A stretch of DNA of 12,479 nt. Source: Eggerthellaceae bacterium (lineage in GTDB: Bacteria; Actinomycetota; Coriobacteriia; Coriobacteriales; Eggerthellaceae). Shown here piece after piece: positions 12,401 to 12,479 of this stretch. The notes under the pieces were generated by a model, which saw only the letters and a program-made list of their open reading frames with translations, was not told the DNA's origin and made no database searches. How positions within the stretch are numbered: position 1 is the first letter of the stretch; every line of letters begins with the position of its first letter. The stretch is from positions 1-12,479 of the forward strand of contig CAADXT010000078.1 of NCBI GenBank assembly GCA_900753095.1. The letters are read 5' to 3'. The position numbers were made by a program, and so were the translations under genes.

Positions 12401-12479
12401 ATGGCAGACAAGGTTGCAGTGCTCATACCCTGCTACAACGAGGCCGTTACCATCGGCAAGGTGGTGGACGACTTCAAGC
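12401..12479 (+). CDS. Family 2 glycosyltransferase, first 26 residues (partial)
   Basis: The visible N-terminus reads MADKVAVLIPCYNEAVTIGK, the opening beta-strand and helix of a GT-A glycosyltransferase. The VLIPCYNEAVTI pattern is closest to processive or polyprenyl-phosphate glycosyltransferases (DPM1/GtrB-like). AGGAG at 12389-12393, 7 bases before the ATG, supports the start. The remainder, including the catalytic Asp motifs, lies beyond the window, so the substrate cannot be stated. It lies 140 bases after the wall enzyme in the same direction and probably belongs to the surface-polymer locus. Confidence 0.8.
   Translation, partial: MADKVAVLIPCYNEAVTIGKVVDDFK

Overview
The window reads as a chromosomal segment of a high-GC, Gram-positive-type bacterium, most likely an actinobacterium of the Coriobacteriia (Eggerthella/Slackia/Collinsella-like). 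This placement is an inference from codon choice, the style of the secreted cell-wall proteins and the teichoic-acid-like gene content; there is no rRNA or marker gene here to confirm it.

Layout. (1) 1-522, minus strand: 5' part of proC (pyrroline-5-carboxylate reductase), cut by the window edge. (2) 523-924: gene-free spacer with a REP-like hairpin in the proC leader and a -10-like box before the next gene. (3) 925-2307: family 2 glycosyltransferase with a repeat-built N-terminus and a low-complexity insert, closed by a strong terminator. (4) 2395-3895: AT-rich accessory patch. It holds a helically phased array of TTTGTACAAA-like palindromes, an orphan HipB/XRE-type regulator whose ATG abuts a 19-bp inverted repeat, a second cluster of six AATNGACYAAA half-sites, and a Fic protein truncated so that only the end of the Fic core and a winged-helix tail remain. 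(5) 4143-6728: two-gene ABC polymer exporter (Wzm/TagG-type permease and Wzt/TagH-type ATPase). (6) 6725-7918, minus strand: LicD-family phosphotransferase, converging on the ATPase gene with a 4-bp stop-codon overlap. (7) 8115-12260: secreted 1381-residue wall enzyme made of a GH25 muramidase, six ricin-type beta-trefoils and a C-terminal L,D-transpeptidase. (8) 12401-end: start of another family 2 glycosyltransferase.

How it fits together. Parts 3 and 5-8 look like a surface-polymer locus: glycosyltransferases build a polymer, the ABC pair exports it, LicD adds a phospho-substituent, and the large secreted enzyme cuts and cross-links peptidoglycan while its lectin domains hold it on the wall. 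The most striking protein is the exporter ATPase. Where Wzt proteins carry a carbohydrate-binding domain, this one carries three repeats resembling cell-wall-binding repeat 2 (CWB2), a module otherwise known from exported surface proteins.

Composition is mosaic. GC falls from about 58-67% in the ATPase core to roughly 47-55% in its CWB2-like tail and licD, then to 37-40% in much of the secreted enzyme. Inside that enzyme two consecutive trefoils (about 9.6-10.5 kb) jump to 63-70%. This suggests acquisition and recombination of surface-recognition modules at domain boundaries.
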